Positions 1 through 18,354 of a stretch of 64,000 nucleotides of DNA are shown here, piece after piece. The DNA is from Balamuthia mandrillaris. Taxonomy: Eukaryota; Discosea; Longamoebia; Balamuthiidae. The notes under the pieces were generated by a model. It saw only the letters and a list, made by a program, of their open reading frames with translations, was not told the origin of the DNA and made no database searches. The translations under genes and the position numbers were made by a program. The DNA is taken from NCBI GenBank assembly GCA_031835245.1, contig JAVKOQ010000010.1:124001-188000 (forward strand), written 5' to 3'. Each line of letters opens with the position of its first letter. Position 1 is the first letter of the stretch.

Positions 1-84
1 GCTGTTGTTGTTGTGCTCCACCTTTTTCTTGGTGCCGGCTTTAGAGGAGGAGGAGGTGTTCAGCTTTGTTCTGGAGCCCTCCAT
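1..84 (-). CDS. N-terminal start of unknown gene, runs off the left edge (partial)
   Basis: An ATG at 84 (minus strand) opens 28 codons to the window edge, starting MEGSRTKLN and continuing with a serine run and the basic stretch AGTKKKVEH. The composition (Ser, Lys, Asn) resembles the N-termini of other proteins here. No domain is visible. The start is chosen only because it is the first ATG of the open frame. This could be noise; it is listed because the frame stays open to the edge. Confidence 0.3.
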   Translation of the reverse strand, partial: MEGSRTKLNTSSSSKAGTKKKVEHNNNS

Positions 85-224
85 TTGTGCTCCTTCTTCG
101 CTGGTAGTAGTAGTAGTTGTTTGTTTGGTTGGTGGGTGTGCTGTTGCCTACCTCAAGAGAAGAGAGAGGAAAGGTCGGCAAAGGAAGAGGTTTTTAGGCC
201 TAAAGAAAAAAAAAAAGATAAAGG

Positions 225-345
225 TTGTTGTTTGTCCGAAAAGGTGCCCCCGCCGGTTCGAATCTCACTGGTTGCACCCTGATTTTTTTTTCTGAAAGAG
301 GTCGATTGCGAGTTCGAATCTCGGTGTATTCATTCTTTTTTTTTA
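225..345 (+). other. Two tRNA T-arm-like sequences, each followed by a T-run
   Basis: GGTTCGAATC occurs near 255 and AGTTCGAATC near 314. Both match the tRNA T-loop / Pol III box B core, and each is followed within about 25 bases by a run of eight or nine T. The second has four of five possible T-stem pairs. Neither has a matching D-arm or acceptor 5' strand at normal spacing. These look like tRNA 3' scraps or tRNA-derived repeats rather than complete genes. Confidence 0.35.
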
Positions 346-386
346 ATCGTTTTTCTTTTCTTTTTTTTGTTAAGCTTAAGACGCAT

Positions 387-2963
387 TCAGAATCCTGTGG
401 GGCGTTTCCTGGGTGCACGTCCGGATGCTTGTGACGATGATGCCCTGCTGCTCTTCCTCCCGATGGTCGGAATCGGGGTGGATGAGGTGGATGAGGCAGA
501 GGAGGAAGTTGAAAGCTGTGGTTGTGAAGAAGAAGAAGGAGAAGCAGTGGCTGATATCCTTGGTCTCTTTCGCGAAGAAGAGGAAGAAGAGGAAGAAGAC
601 GATCGAATCTTTGGAATGGCACCACTTTGTTGAGAAGGAGAAGGTGAAGCGACAGAAGCAGCAGGAGCAGCAGAAGGAAACAGGCGAAATGATGAAGAAC
701 CTCTTTCCTCCTCCTCGTCTTCCTCTTCATCGCCAAACATTGGTTGTGATTGTGATTGTGAGAAAAAAGAAGACGAAAAGGCAGACCAATCGATCTGCGA
801 AGAAGACGAAGCGTCAATATCTTCTCTCCTTTCCTCTTCTCTTTCCTCTGCTTTTCTTCCTTTGTCTTCCACTACAATCATCGGTTGCTGAAGTTTGGAT
901 AGATGAGCAAACGCAGAGGAAAAGAGCGGATTAATGCGACGTTTCTCCAAAGAGGTGAAGAACTGAAGTTGTCCTTGTTTCCAACTCTGTGCCAATTCAT
1001 CCAATCTCTGGTCATATATCGCTAATCTCTCTTCTCTCTCACTCTTGTACTTTTTCTTACGTTTCGTTGTGGTGTCTAATGTTGTGGTTGTTAACGGAGG
1101 TACAGGAACAGAAGAAGGAGCATCAGTCGAAAGAGAGAGTGCCTGAGAAGAAAGTTGAATTGGGGAGAAGAAGGAATCGTCCACATTGTTGCTTTTGCTG
1201 GTGTTGTCTCCCGTTGTCAGCGATGGAAGCGAGGCAGCGATGGAGGCAGCAATTCTTTGCGACTGAGTTTGTCTTTCTTGTTCTTGTGGTCCTTCTTTGT
1301 TTTGTGTTGTTGTTGCTGCTGTTTCTGAGAGTTTGTCTCGCAAAGAAACAAAGAGATGGCTGTAAAGCAACCGCTCATGGTCCAAATGGTTAATCCTCTC
1401 TTTCTCATCAAACTCGTTGAATATATGTAAGCGCGAGAATGGCAGCGAGTAGAATACAGTCTCATCCATTGCTCTTGCTTTTTTCAGCCTTTTACGTAAC
1501 TTCTTCTTTTCTTCATCGTCCTCATTATCTTGTGTTGTCGTTGAAGCAGAAACAGAAGTAGACGCAGAGGATGAAGAGGGTTCAATAGTAGAAAAATGCA
1601 GGAGTGAAGAAGGATCTGAAAGTGACGACACGGAAGAACAAACGGGCAATACAGTAGGAAAGTTCGTTGCCCCAACACGATGTGAAAAGATGGAGAGTGC
1701 AGTGCCATCGCTCTCTACGAGAGGCTCTCTCGGCGTGCGTAAAAACCGGAAGAGAGCTTTCCTCTTCGTTTCAGCCACTGAAAGTCCGCATTCCTTCTGC
1801 AAAAAGTATTGAATCTCATCGACCGTTTGAGGTTTTTCTTTTAAGAAGATGAGAATCTTGTAGAGATTCTCCTCTAACACTTGCTCACGTTGTCTTCTCC
1901 TTGCCAAATGTCGTTGTCGTTTAATTTCCTCTTTCTCAAGTATCTCTTTTCCCTTTTCATTATCTGTTACTAGTTCTTTTTCTGTCTCGTTGTTTGTTTC
2001 TTGCTCTTCATCTTCTTCACCGTCTCCGTTATATTCTTGTCGTTTTCGTTTCCTCGACTTTCGTGACTCTCCTCTTTCCTTCGCTTCTTTCTTCCTCAAC
2101 CATTTGGCATAGTATCGATCATAGTGCTTCACCATGCGATCCCACAGCAACTCTGGATCCAACAACGTTCTTGACGATATCATAGTGGGATGTTGAGAAG
2201 AACCGGAGCGAGGAGTTGGCATTCCATCCACTAGGTGCAATCGCTGAGTGTCTCCCCACAAAATCGCGTGCAAGGAAGAAGCTCTGTCGTTTTCTTGTTT
2301 GATGAGTTGCAGTGCCTTCTTGGCTTGACGTTGTGGATCGCGGAATGAAGTTGCCGGTCGAAGCGAAAAGGACTGAAAGTAGATGTCTCCCAACTCGTTC
2401 AAATGGAATAGAATGAACTCTCTAGGTTTCTTCCGTCGTTCTTCGTTTGGTATGTGTTCTGATGCTTTTTGTTCTTCGGGATCAATAGCTAACTCGTATC
2501 CATCTTTATAATGTCGTTTCGTCTTTTGCAGGATTTGTTTCTGTTGGTCTGGAAAGTATCCACAAACGCCGATGATACGGGGCAAGATCAGAGAGGACAG
2601 TCGCCAAAAAGGATCCGGAGAGAGAGTGCTCTCCAGGAATCGTGAGAATTGTGTTTGCTGCAAAAGACTTGGCAGCTTGTGAGGAAGGTCGGTGGACTGG
2701 ACCATGGAAGGAGTGGAGAAGGAGAAAGGTTCAGCGGAGGAAGAGTGTCGCTCAGCAGAAGTGGAGGGCATAGGAGTGGTTGGAAATAGAGGGTCAAAAA
2801 GTATGGGTGGGGGTTGATCTCTGTTACTGGAGCCAACGTGGTGGTGGGTTTGAATTGTGGTGGGAATTCCGGATGATGGGTAGTGCGCATATTTAAAGAG
2901 CAGCACTTCGCCATGAAGTACATTGCTCGTAATAATGTAATCTGGGAGGGGGAGGGAGGGAGG

Positions 2964-3011
<48 letters not shown>

Positions 3012-4751
3012 TAGACAAAACCAAAGGAAAAGAGAGGAGGAAGATAAAGGAAAGAAGAGTTTAGAGAAGAGAAGATTCATACGAAGGTTTGGGTCAACAG
3101 GATCAACAGCAAACTGAATGATGGTAGGCGGCTCAAGCTGTTGGTGATGAGCCCACCGCAAGACTGGGCGTGCAGCGTAACGTTGATCCAACAGAATGAC
3201 GGTAAACGTGGTCACCAGCACAAAGTAAAACGGACAAGTTGGGTGCGCCCTGATAGCGTGAATGACTTCATCCTCGATAAGGCTCAACGGGAGTGGAGTT
3301 GTTGTCGTCGTGCAAACTATTTCTTCTTGATTCTCTTTTTTGTCCTCGTTGCCTGTGTTGTGCAGGTTACCATTCTCTTTCTCTTCTTGCGTTGTTTCAT
3401 TCTCCTTCTCGCCTTCTTTTCCTTTTCCTTTCTCGTTTTGTTCCTCTGCTTCTGTTTCGATTGTTGTTGTCGCCTTCATTGTCACTCCCGGCTTCTTTTG
3501 ATAGTAGCCTCCAAATTGCACCAAAGATATCCCATTCCTACAAGCAATCAACAAGGAGCGAGGATGAGCACCATAGGCACACCGCACCCATGATAATCCT
3601 CGTTTAGACTTGTCGGAGAGCTCCTCAGCGGAGCAGAGCGAGGGGCTAAGGATGAGTCGAGAGGAAGCAGGAAGGGGTCTCTCCGTGATGGAGGGAAGGT
3701 AGCCGCTAAAGTCCTCCAACAAGACTTGTCCGCATTGAGTGACGACGACGCCCTCCCACAGATTGGGATGGAGGATGACGTAGACGGGGCGAGAGGGTAG
3801 GTTGGCGTCGTCTTCGGTTCGAACGAGTTGAAACTTATAACGATAGCGAGCCATTTGCCTTCTACGTCTTAGTTCTCGTTTGGCTTGTTTCGCTTGTTGT
3901 ATGGGATCTAGCGGAGGTTCAGCCTGTTGTTGTTGCTGTTGTTCAGTCTCTTCATCGTCAGAGCCTTCAAAGTAGGCCAAGTCTCCGTCTGACTCCGATA
4001 TCTCGTCGTCTGAAGAGTCGTAGTAACGATGCTTATTCCTGTCTTTCCATTTTCGCACTGGTGATGGAGGCCTTTTACTCCTTCTCAGTCTACCTCCCTT
4101 CTGGTTCTTCATCTCTTCTTCCCATTTTGTGTGTGCTTCTCGTTTCTTTTTCCTTTCCTCTAGCTTTGCCATTTGTTGTTCTTCTGTGTTTTCTTTCACC
4201 CACAAGAAACGAACCTTGTCTTTGGTCCTCACCACGACAAAAGGCTTGTCTCTGACGGCGTTGTTGACTTCTATTTGCAAGATGGGGTGCTCCATTTTAA
4301 GAACAGAGGCGCTGGTGCCGGGCAAGATCTTAGAACTGCTGATGCGTTTGCCCCAGCTCTTCATGGGAGGATTAGAGTGCCGTTGTTCTAGCCAAGCGCA
4401 GTAGGCTCCAATCTCTTGCCGGCGAGTTAGCAATGCCTCTAGGCCGCTCCCTGGCGCTGGTTTGTTGGCGCTGTCTTGTCTTTCACTCTTGTCTCCTACC
4501 ATGGCTTGTTCGTTTTCGTTTTCTATTTCCATTTCTTTTTCTTTTTCTTGTTCTTGTTCTGCTTGTTCTTCCTGGCTTCCGGTTTGTTCTTGTTGGTGTG
4601 TGTTTGCTGTTTCGGTAGTCGTCGATGAAGAAGTTGACGAAGCAGAGTTGGTGAGATCAACTTGTTCGGCTTCGTCGAGTGAAAGAGGAAGCTGGCACAT
4701 ACGTGTTTCGGAGTTAAGGTCATCTCGAATAAACTAGAGAAAGAACAGAAT

Positions 4752-4793
<42 letters not shown>

Positions 4794-5010
4794 CGGAGGT
4801 GTAAGGAAAAGGATATGAAGCACGTTGCAGCACGGTCCGCTGGCGTAAAAGAGGAACGGCGGGTGAGCACTGGTAGCATCGCAAAACGCCAATCGGGAGC
4901 ACGTCTTAGACACGGAATGCAATCGCATCGTCAAAGTGGAGTTCTCTTCTTCATCAGCATCCACATGATAATAACTCTTTGGTCTGCGCTTATGTCTCTG
5001 GCGAAGAGAG

Positions 5011-5045
<35 letters not shown>

Positions 5046-5104
5046 TCATCAGTAACCATCAAAGAGGGAGGAGAGAGAGACAAAGAAGCCACAGCACGCA
5101 TAGG

Positions 5105-5142
<38 letters not shown>

Positions 5143-5586
5143 CTCAGGAAATAGGGACCAGAAGAGAAGAGACGAGGAGGAGAAAAGAGAGCGGAACAGG
5201 ATAATGAGAGTGAACGCACAATGGCAGTGTTTGGGTGGTGCCGTCGCAGCAGCTTGTCTTTCCGGAGATGTATATTGGGCATAAGCAGCTGGAGCTGGCT
5301 CACGGGGAACCACAGCATCCCTACGTTTGTGGGTGTTTTTCTTTGGTTACATAAAATAGAGAGAAAGGAAAAAAAAACCACAAGACGAACCATCAGCGCA
5401 GGAGTTTCGATCGCAGTGAAAAACAGGAGTGAAGGAATGGCCATCATCCTCTTCTGCCTCCTCCTCCTCCTCGCGAAAGAGCACACCTCCCAGCGTTCCC
5501 CAGTTGATGTCGGTGTACTGTCCTGTGTCCAGCCCCGCTGGGTAGGGGTTCGTCGGGAAGTGCAGCAATGGGTAAGAGCCGCTCAT
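387..5586 (-). CDS. TAF1C: TAF1C-like subunit of the RNA polymerase I factor SL1
   Basis: Five exons read complement(387..2941, 3083..4733, 4824..4997, 5220..5320, 5391..5586), giving 1558 codons with consistent phases; the three upstream junctions are the less certain ones. TAF1C (yeast Rrn6 relative) recruits RNA polymerase I to rDNA promoters in the nucleolus. Recognisable blocks: a Ser-Trp-Val-Arg-Cys segment followed by LLIACRNGISLVQF; the strand VILLDQRYAARPVLRWAHH, like 'LYLVDERLPLVPMLKWNH' in human TAF1C; and FILFHLNELGDIYFQSFSLR, like the human 'LVLFQLSAAGDVFYQQLRP'. The C-terminus is a long Ser-rich tail ending APRKRPTGF, matching the human end RKKPRMGF. The protein is longer than human TAF1C because of acidic and Ser-rich inserts. 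Introns carry (CT)n on the sense strand. Similarity is from memory of the family; a profile search would settle it. Confidence 0.8.
2942..3082 (-). other. TAF1C intron with (CT)n tract
   Basis: Donor GTATGA at 3082 and acceptor CCCAG ending at 2942. The sense strand holds an uninterrupted CT tract (GA on the + strand at about 2970-3007) directly before the acceptor. Removing it joins ...DPNL to HYIITSNVL in frame. It is typical of the introns in this window. Confidence 0.8.
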
Positions 5587-5725
5587 CCTCTCTCCTCTCT
5601 TCTCCTCTGTTTTTTTCCCGCCTTTTTTTCCTCCCAAAATATTCCGGGACGACACGGTGATTAAATCGTGACGACATGAATATAGAATTTTTAATATCAG
5701 TCACGCTTGCCTTCATTCTGAGGCC

Positions 5726-6451
5726 TCAAGGACACCCGTTCTCTTTGGCCCATTGCGATACCTCCAGGTGACCGTTCTGCTCGGCGGCGGCGCGCGTTAG
5801 CGCGTCCCATGGACATCCGTTCTCTCTCGCCCATTTTAACACTTGCAGATGGCCACGTGAAGCAGCAAAACTGCAGGTCCACCTGTGCCAAGGACATCCA
5901 TTGGCTCTCGCCCATTGTAAGACCGCCAAGTGACCGTTCTGTGCAGCGCGGGCGCAAGTCCACTCGTTCCAAAGGCATCCGTTCTCTCTCGCCCATTTCA
6001 ACACTTCCAAGTGACCGTTCACGGCAGCCCCCTGGCAAATGGTGCTCTTGTCCCAAGGACACCCGTTGGCTCTGGCCCATTGCAGTACCGCCAAATGGCC
6101 GTTCTCGGCAGCAGCTTGGCAGGTCTCGTTGTTCCAAGGACATCTGTTGGCTCTAGCCCATTTCAGCACCTCCAGCCTGCCTGCTCCAGCAGCCAGGCTG
6201 CAGACCTTTTCGTTGTCCAGAGAGCAGCCCTGCTCTAGGCAAGCCCACTGCAAGGCGGCCACGGAGGTGCTACAGACCCATCGCAGGGAGAGCTTCTGCC
6301 GGAGGGTCGGAGAGCTGCAGCGATACCATCTGCGGCAGGTCCTGGCAGCCGGTGCCACACTCTCCTTGGGAAGCATGTCCAAGATATAGCACAGCACCTC
6401 CTGTGGCAGTGCGTCCTCCACCAAGCACCCAGAGTATCCTTCGCTTCGCAT
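5726..6451 (-). CDS. F-box protein with ankyrin-like WARENGCPW repeats (241 aa)
   Basis: Intronless 241-codon frame. Residues about 10-45 form an F-box (LPQEVLCYILDMLP then TCRRWYRC), the Skp1-binding motif of SCF ubiquitin ligases. The rest is about six 27-28-residue repeats of the form GHLEVLKWARxNGCPW-N-x-T-C-x-x-AA, the degenerate ankyrin-type repeat common in amoebae, stramenopiles and giant viruses. The likely role is a substrate adaptor; the target is unknown. It is much shorter than the paralogue at 9169-10518 (449 aa) and stops inside a repeat unit (AKENGCP), so it may be a truncated copy. A broken relative lies between the two. Confidence 0.8.
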   Translation of the reverse strand: MRSEGYSGCLVEDALPQEVLCYILDMLPKESVAPAARTCRRWYRCSSPTLRQKLSLRWVCSTSVAALQWACLEQGCSLDNEKVCSLAAGAGRLEVLKWARANRCPWNNETCQAAAENGHLAVLQWARANGCPWDKSTICQGAAVNGHLEVLKWARENGCLWNEWTCARAAQNGHLAVLQWARANGCPWHRWTCSFAASRGHLQVLKWARENGCPWDALTRAAAEQNGHLEVSQWAKENGCP

Positions 6452-6600
6452 CCTGTCTCCTTGTTGGTGCCTTCTTGGTCTAGCAACTGTGCTGTCGTGT
6501 CCATATACACTTTACCTGCCGTAATGCTTTCCTTCTTTCCTTCTTTCTTTCTTTTTTATTTGTTCTCTATCACCTTTATTAAATCACATTACAGGCTGGC

Positions 6601-6829
6601 TCAGGCACCCTCATCGGCTGCTTTGTTCAATGACTCTTGCAGGTGTTGTTTGTTTCGCTGAGAACGAAGCTTCATCCAAAGTGCGCTGACGGCAGCAATG
6701 ACCACGACCCCAACGACGACCACAGGAACGACCACCGCAACGGCGATGATGACAGCATCGTCATCTTTGCTTTCACCAGACGATTGGTCTTCATCTCCAC
6801 CATTGCCAGTCAACAGAATGGAAACATCT

Positions 6830-6876
<47 letters not shown>

Positions 6877-8408
6877 AATAAGAGGGAGAAACGACGACAA
6901 AGGCAAAGAAAAGGAAAGGATGAAACAAAGGAGCAGGACCTGGATCATAAAGGACATCAGTACCACCCAACAGATTCCAATCCAACCAGAACTTGGTGCG
7001 ATTGGGGGTTGGGTCGAGCAGGTTCCATCCATACATGTCTGCGGTGACGGCTTCGAAGCCGCTGTACTCACCGCTGGTTAGTGCTGGCGGATCGTTGACA
7101 GAGAAGGCAGCCTATCATTTATGTGTTTGTATGAGGAACGGCAAAAAGAGACGGGCAAAGAGCAACAACGGGCAAACCTGATAGAGCTCCAGTCTGAAGC
7201 TAGGGTCAATGGTTTTAATCTCGAAGAGGATTTGATCGGGTGTGGAGGCGGTGATGTTGGGCCAAACGGGCAGAAGATAGGGATCACTTCGCATAAAGTA
7301 TTGCACTGGGACGATGAACGTCGACACTTCCATCTGTGGTAGACCATCCGTTCGGGTGAGAACACAAGAATAGGAACGGTGTTGAAAAGAGGAGAGGAGG
7401 CAAGAAATGAGCAATAAGAGAGAAGAGATAAGAACAGAGAAACCAAACCTCTAATCGTATCTCAAAGCTTGTAAAGTAGCCATGAGTGCCGTTGAAGACT
7501 GGGTCTTCCGGTTTTAATACCTGAGATGTGTAGTTCCTTATCTCCAGAGTGGTTTTTACGGTGCTTTCTCTTACATTGATCGGTTTCGAAATGTTGAATT
7601 TGTTCCTATATGCGCCGTTCAGAACAGCGAAAGAAAAGAGAAGAAAAAGAAAAAGAAAAAGAAAAAGAAAAAGAAAAAGAAAAAGAAAAAGAAAAAGAAA
7701 AAGAAAAAGAAAAAGAAAAAGAAAAAGAAAGAACAGAACAGAAATGGACAAACGCACGTCATTAGCCTCGTTTCAGCAAACTGAATGCCTTCTATGGTCA
7801 TGCTCATAATGGCACCAGGCACTCCCAACCCGGTCCAGTTGACGCGAACGACATCCTCCCCAAGATGCTCCACCATAAAATGGGCTGGGTCCATGGTGTC
7901 GAACCGGAAAAAGTCGGTCTCGTCGCAGCCACGACGCGCTTTGATGGTACTACTGAGGTTCGAAAAAGCTAGAATGCCAAAGTTTAAAAAGGGACAAGAA
8001 CAACGCTTGAAACAAACGAATGAAAGAAAGGCAGGAGAACACCTACGTGCGTCATCTGGGTTGTTGCATTTGTACTCACGAAAGTCTTGCAATTCTACAT
8101 AACCCCACACAGACTCAACCACCTGTCCCGTGGCGGTATCTTTGGGCAGCACAAAGTAGGCTGCGCCTCTATCTTTTACAAGCCTTGCTTGCAGCTTTGG
8201 AACTGATAAAACGCTTGGGCAATGAGAAAGGTTTTCGGTTGGGGTGAAGTGAAGAGAGAGAGAACGAACGATCAAACACAGCAAGGGCGTCGCTTTCATT
8301 TACAGGAACACGTTGGGCAAAACATTCGGGAATGGCGATGGCGGCGAACAGAACGAAGAAGCACAAGGCATGCAAGCGTGGGCTCAAGAGAGGAGACGCT
8401 CGTTCCAT
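6601..8408 (-). CDS. Secreted/type I single-pass membrane protein of unknown function (405 aa)
   Basis: Seven exons: complement(6601..6827, 6940..7111, 7178..7333, 7449..7605, 7758..7968, 8047..8202, 8270..8408); all phases agree. Residues 1-32 are a signal peptide (hydrophobic CFFVLFAAIAI, then CFAQ). The middle is an extracellular, probably beta-rich region with N-glycosylation sites (NWT, NYT, NGT, NIT, NRT). Near the C-terminus an acidic stalk (DEDQSSGESKDDD) leads into a Val/Ala-rich membrane helix (about 350-378), then the basic stop-transfer KLRSQRNK and a short cytoplasmic tail. I do not recognise the family. One intron holds an (AAAAAG)n array at 7630-7735, others (CT)n on the sense strand. 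The splice joints are well supported because every one keeps a sensible frame. Confidence 0.75.
7630..7735 (+). repeat. (GAAAAA)n simple repeat in an intron
   Basis: About 17 copies of a six-base GAAAAA unit inside the intron between the exons at 7605 and 7758. On the sense (minus) strand it is a pure pyrimidine tract next to the acceptor, in keeping with other introns here. Confidence 0.9.
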
Positions 8409-8506
8409 GGCTTTTAAATTTTTCGAGTCGTCTTACACTTATGGGGTGAGGTATGCGAAGAAGACTGGAGCCTTACGCGACAACCAACGAGAGGTATCAC
8501 TACGTA

Positions 8507-8596
8507 CTATATCATTCCTATATTAATGACATAGCATTAATATATCACTACGTAGTGATATATTAATGCTATGTCATTAATATAGGAATGATATAG
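8507..8596. repeat. 90-bp perfect palindrome
   Basis: The 45 bases from 8507 to 8551 are the exact reverse complement of 8552-8596, with no spacer; the centre reads CACTAC|GTAGTG. The sequence is AT-rich, unlike its surroundings. A partial copy of the centre (TATCACTACGTA) sits just outside the left arm at 8495-8506. There is no ORF. Possible explanations are a hairpin-forming MITE-like insertion or a replication inversion product. Confidence 0.95.
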
Positions 8597-8639
8597 GCCG
8601 GTAGGATGATTAAACTCAAGATACCCTTTCAGGGAGAGT

Positions 8640-9110
8640 GACGATTTGCGAGAGTATCGGAACAATTGAAGCACCTCCAAATGGCCACCGTCTAATTTAG
8701 CACAGGCATTCTCCTTGCAACGTCAGGACGAAGGCACAAACGCACCCCCACGCGAGAAGAGTGGAAAGTCTCCGAGTGTCCTTTCTCAGCTGAGAACATT
8801 GATGCCACATATCCTCCTGTCATTGGCAGCCCTATCCTCTCGAGCCCGCTTTGAAACCTCAAACGCACCTTGGCTAACAGCCGCAGAGGTGATAATTGTG
8901 TGCAAGAAGCACTCGTTCTGGAGGCGCCCATTGCAGCCACGGCACCAAAGCTGCACGCCCATTTGATACTGAACCGGTGTCTGTGCTCGGGGGAGCAACA
9001 AGACAACTGAACCATCAAAGGCGAGACGTTCTGGCGGCCAACGGCTTCGGGTCTTTCCCAGGAAGAAAGTTACAAATAAGAGAGAGCAACTCACTCAGTG
9101 AGTTCTTCCA
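8640..9110 (-). pseudogene. Decayed F-box/WARENGCPW-repeat gene
   Basis: Pieces of the same family as the flanking genes are spread over different frames on the minus strand. One is FSIKWACSFGAVAAM, matching the HKLGIRWACSS segment after the F-box of the intact gene. Others are AAVSQGAFEVSKRARED (repeat unit) and DGGHLEVLQLF near 8670. Several frame changes and stops separate them, so no intact protein can be made. It is a host gene remnant lying between an inverted pair of paralogues, next to the 90-bp palindrome. Confidence 0.7.
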
Positions 9111-9168
9111 TTCGTTTTTCTTTGGTGCATTACATCCCTTGCTCATGTCGACCTAAGAAATTATCGGC

Positions 9169-10518
9169 ATGAAGCGAAGGAGAGAGGAAGATTGCAAAGC
9201 AGGGGCTTGCCGAGGTGCGCTGCCGAAAGCGAACCGAGGCAACCTCCAGGAGGAGCGTTCAGAGTTTTCTCAACAACCCAGGCAGAGCGTGCACAACGAC
9301 GGCAAAGGCGGGCACAACATAGAAGATCTGTTGCCGGATGAGCTGTTGTGCCACGTTTTGCAGGCGCTGCCTACGGATGGGGTCGCCATAGCTGCCCGGA
9401 CCTGTCGTCGATGGTTCGGTTGCTGCCCAAAAACGCTCAGGCACAAGTTAGGCATACGGTGGGCATGTAGCTCCATGAGCATGCTTCAGTGGGCGCTGCA
9501 AAACGGATATGCCCTGAGCGACAAGAACGCCTGCTCGGCAGCCGCTGAGCAAGGCGCTTTGGAAGTGCTGCAATGGGCTCGTGAACACGGTTGTGCTTGG
9601 GACGAAGAGACAACCAAGAACGCGGCCATGGGTGGCCACCTAAAAGTGTTGCAATGGGCTCGCCTGCAAGGCTGTCCTTGGAACGAGTGGACCTGTTCTT
9701 ATGCAGCCATGAACGGCCACCTGGAAGTGCTCCAGTGGGCGCACGAGAACGGTTGTCCGTGGGACGACTACACTACCTTGACCGCCACGGAGGGAGGCCA
9801 TCTGCAAGTGCTCCAATGGTTGTGGGAGCATGGATGCCCTTTGCACTCTTCAGCGTGTAATATTGCTGCAGGGCAGGGCAGGTTGGACATTCTGAAATGG
9901 GCTCATGCAAACGTGGCCGAAGAAGAAGCACAAGTCCACTTCACAGAGGTGACCTGCCTCTCAGCAGCGAAAAGTGGTCACATGGCTGTGCTCCAGTGGT
10001 TGCGTGAAACCGCGAGATGTCCTTGGGACCAGTTGAGCAGCGCTGCTGCAGCAGGCAGAGGCGACCTGAACATGCTAAAATGGGTCAAAGAACATCGCTG
10101 TTCTTGGAACCAACTCACCTGCAACAGCGCAGCACTGCACGGCCATCTGGAAGTTCTCAAATGGGCACGAGAGAATGGATGCCCTTGGAACCAGTTTACC
10201 TGTGCCATGGCTGCAGAGGGAGGCCATTTGGAGGTGTTGCAATGGTTGAGAGAGAATGGATGTCCTTGGAGCGAGGACACTTGCAGCTTGGCTGCCAACC
10301 AGGGCCATTTGGCGGTGCTGAGATGGGCCAGAGAGAACGGATGCCCGTGGGACTCCGCCACATGCTTCCACGCTGCGCAGAGGGGAGACCTTGAAATTCT
10401 GAAATGGGCCAGAGAACATGGCTGTCCTTGGAACTCTATGGTGATGAAGGCAGCTGTGGCAGCAGGACATTCAGCAGTGGTTGTGTGGCTTCGTCAGAAT
10501 GGTTGTCCTGAGTCCTAA
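9169..10518 (+). CDS. F-box protein with about 12 ankyrin-like WARENGCPW repeats (449 aa)
   Basis: Single-exon frame of 449 codons. After a basic N-terminus, residues about 45-85 carry an F-box (LLPDELLCHVLQALP ... CRRWFGCC). About a dozen repeats of 27-33 residues follow, each built as GHLEVLQWARENGCPWxxxTCxxAA. It is a likely SCF ligase substrate receptor, with the repeats binding the target. The final unit ends RQNGCPES and stop, so the array closes on a repeat boundary, unlike the shorter minus-strand paralogue. The repeats are similar enough in DNA to suggest recent expansion by unequal exchange. The first in-frame ATG is used; it lies 24 bases after an in-frame stop. Confidence 0.88.
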   Translation: MKRRREEDCKAGACRGALPKANRGNLQEERSEFSQQPRQSVHNDGKGGHNIEDLLPDELLCHVLQALPTDGVAIAARTCRRWFGCCPKTLRHKLGIRWACSSMSMLQWALQNGYALSDKNACSAAAEQGALEVLQWAREHGCAWDEETTKNAAMGGHLKVLQWARLQGCPWNEWTCSYAAMNGHLEVLQWAHENGCPWDDYTTLTATEGGHLQVLQWLWEHGCPLHSSACNIAAGQGRLDILKWAHANVAEEEAQVHFTEVTCLSAAKSGHMAVLQWLRETARCPWDQLSSAAAAGRGDLNMLKWVKEHRCSWNQLTCNSAALHGHLEVLKWARENGCPWNQFTCAMAAEGGHLEVLQWLRENGCPWSEDTCSLAANQGHLAVLRWARENGCPWDSATCFHAAQRGDLEILKWAREHGCPWNSMVMKAAVAAGHSAVVVWLRQNGCPES

Positions 10519-10573
10519 ACGTAACCTTTACACTGTATCTTTTTTTTTCCAAAACATAAAACATCATCATCGC

Positions 10574-17580
<7,007 letters not shown>

Positions 17581-18354
17581 CCACTCTCTTTGTTGTTTGT
17601 TTCTCTCTTGCTACTGCACACTTAAAAAAACAAAACAAAGCCTAGTTATATTTAAGGTTCATTTTTTTTATTTATGTTTTGAACGAAAGTCATGCCTTGC
17701 ACTGAAACAAAAGGGTCGTTCATTTCATGACCAACCAACCAACACGGTGGGGTTTGTTTGTTTTTGACTCTCTCTCTTTTGGGTCAGCAGCAGTCGTTCC
17801 ATGAAGAGAGTTCTTTCTGGCTCTTTATATTGCATCTCTCTCGTGTCTTCATTCGCATCGTGTTGCTGGGGACTCGTGTCTATGCCTCCTATCTGTCTAC
17901 AAAAAATTAAGACGACTTTAACGTGTCGACAAACCAAAAATATTGGCTTAGTTGCGCTCTATTCGTTGTCAATGTGTACACAAAATTTATTATATGTCGA
18001 CAATCAAAGAAAGAAAGAAAGAAAGAAACGAAAAAGAAAGACAAAAGGAGGTTAGAGAGGTGTTAGATTTTTGTTAGAACAAAAAAGAGGGAGGGGTTAG
18101 CCTTGGTTAGTTGTTAAAAAACAAAACCAACAAACAAAAAAAAAACCGCAAAAGGCGTTCGTTCGTTCGTTCGTCTGCAATCTCAAAAAAAAAAAAGGCT
18201 TCGGAGTCAACTTCAAGGGTTGGCCATGTTCCGTGGGGGGAGAAAAGAGGGGCAAAGCTGCTTTGGGGGGGTTGGCGTGAAAATAAAAGGACAAAAGAAG
18301 CGCATGCAACCGTTAGAGGCTTACCCATCCCTTCTTTTCTATTTTCCGCTTGTC
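17581..18354. other. Gene-free stretch between the fusion gene and SF1
   Basis: This holds the 5' side of the fusion gene and the 3' side of SF1. It is AT-rich with poly-A/T runs. Two TGTCGACA palindromes lie at 17924-17931 and 17995-18002, and a GTTC tetranucleotide run lies near 18160. No open frame looks coding. Confidence 0.6.

Noticed and set aside
5-295. Plus-strand frame with a Leu/Val-rich N-terminus and Lys run
   Set aside because: The composition follows from GTTG/GTAG triplet repeats and a poly-A run; the minus-strand reading of the same DNA starts a more protein-like sequence.
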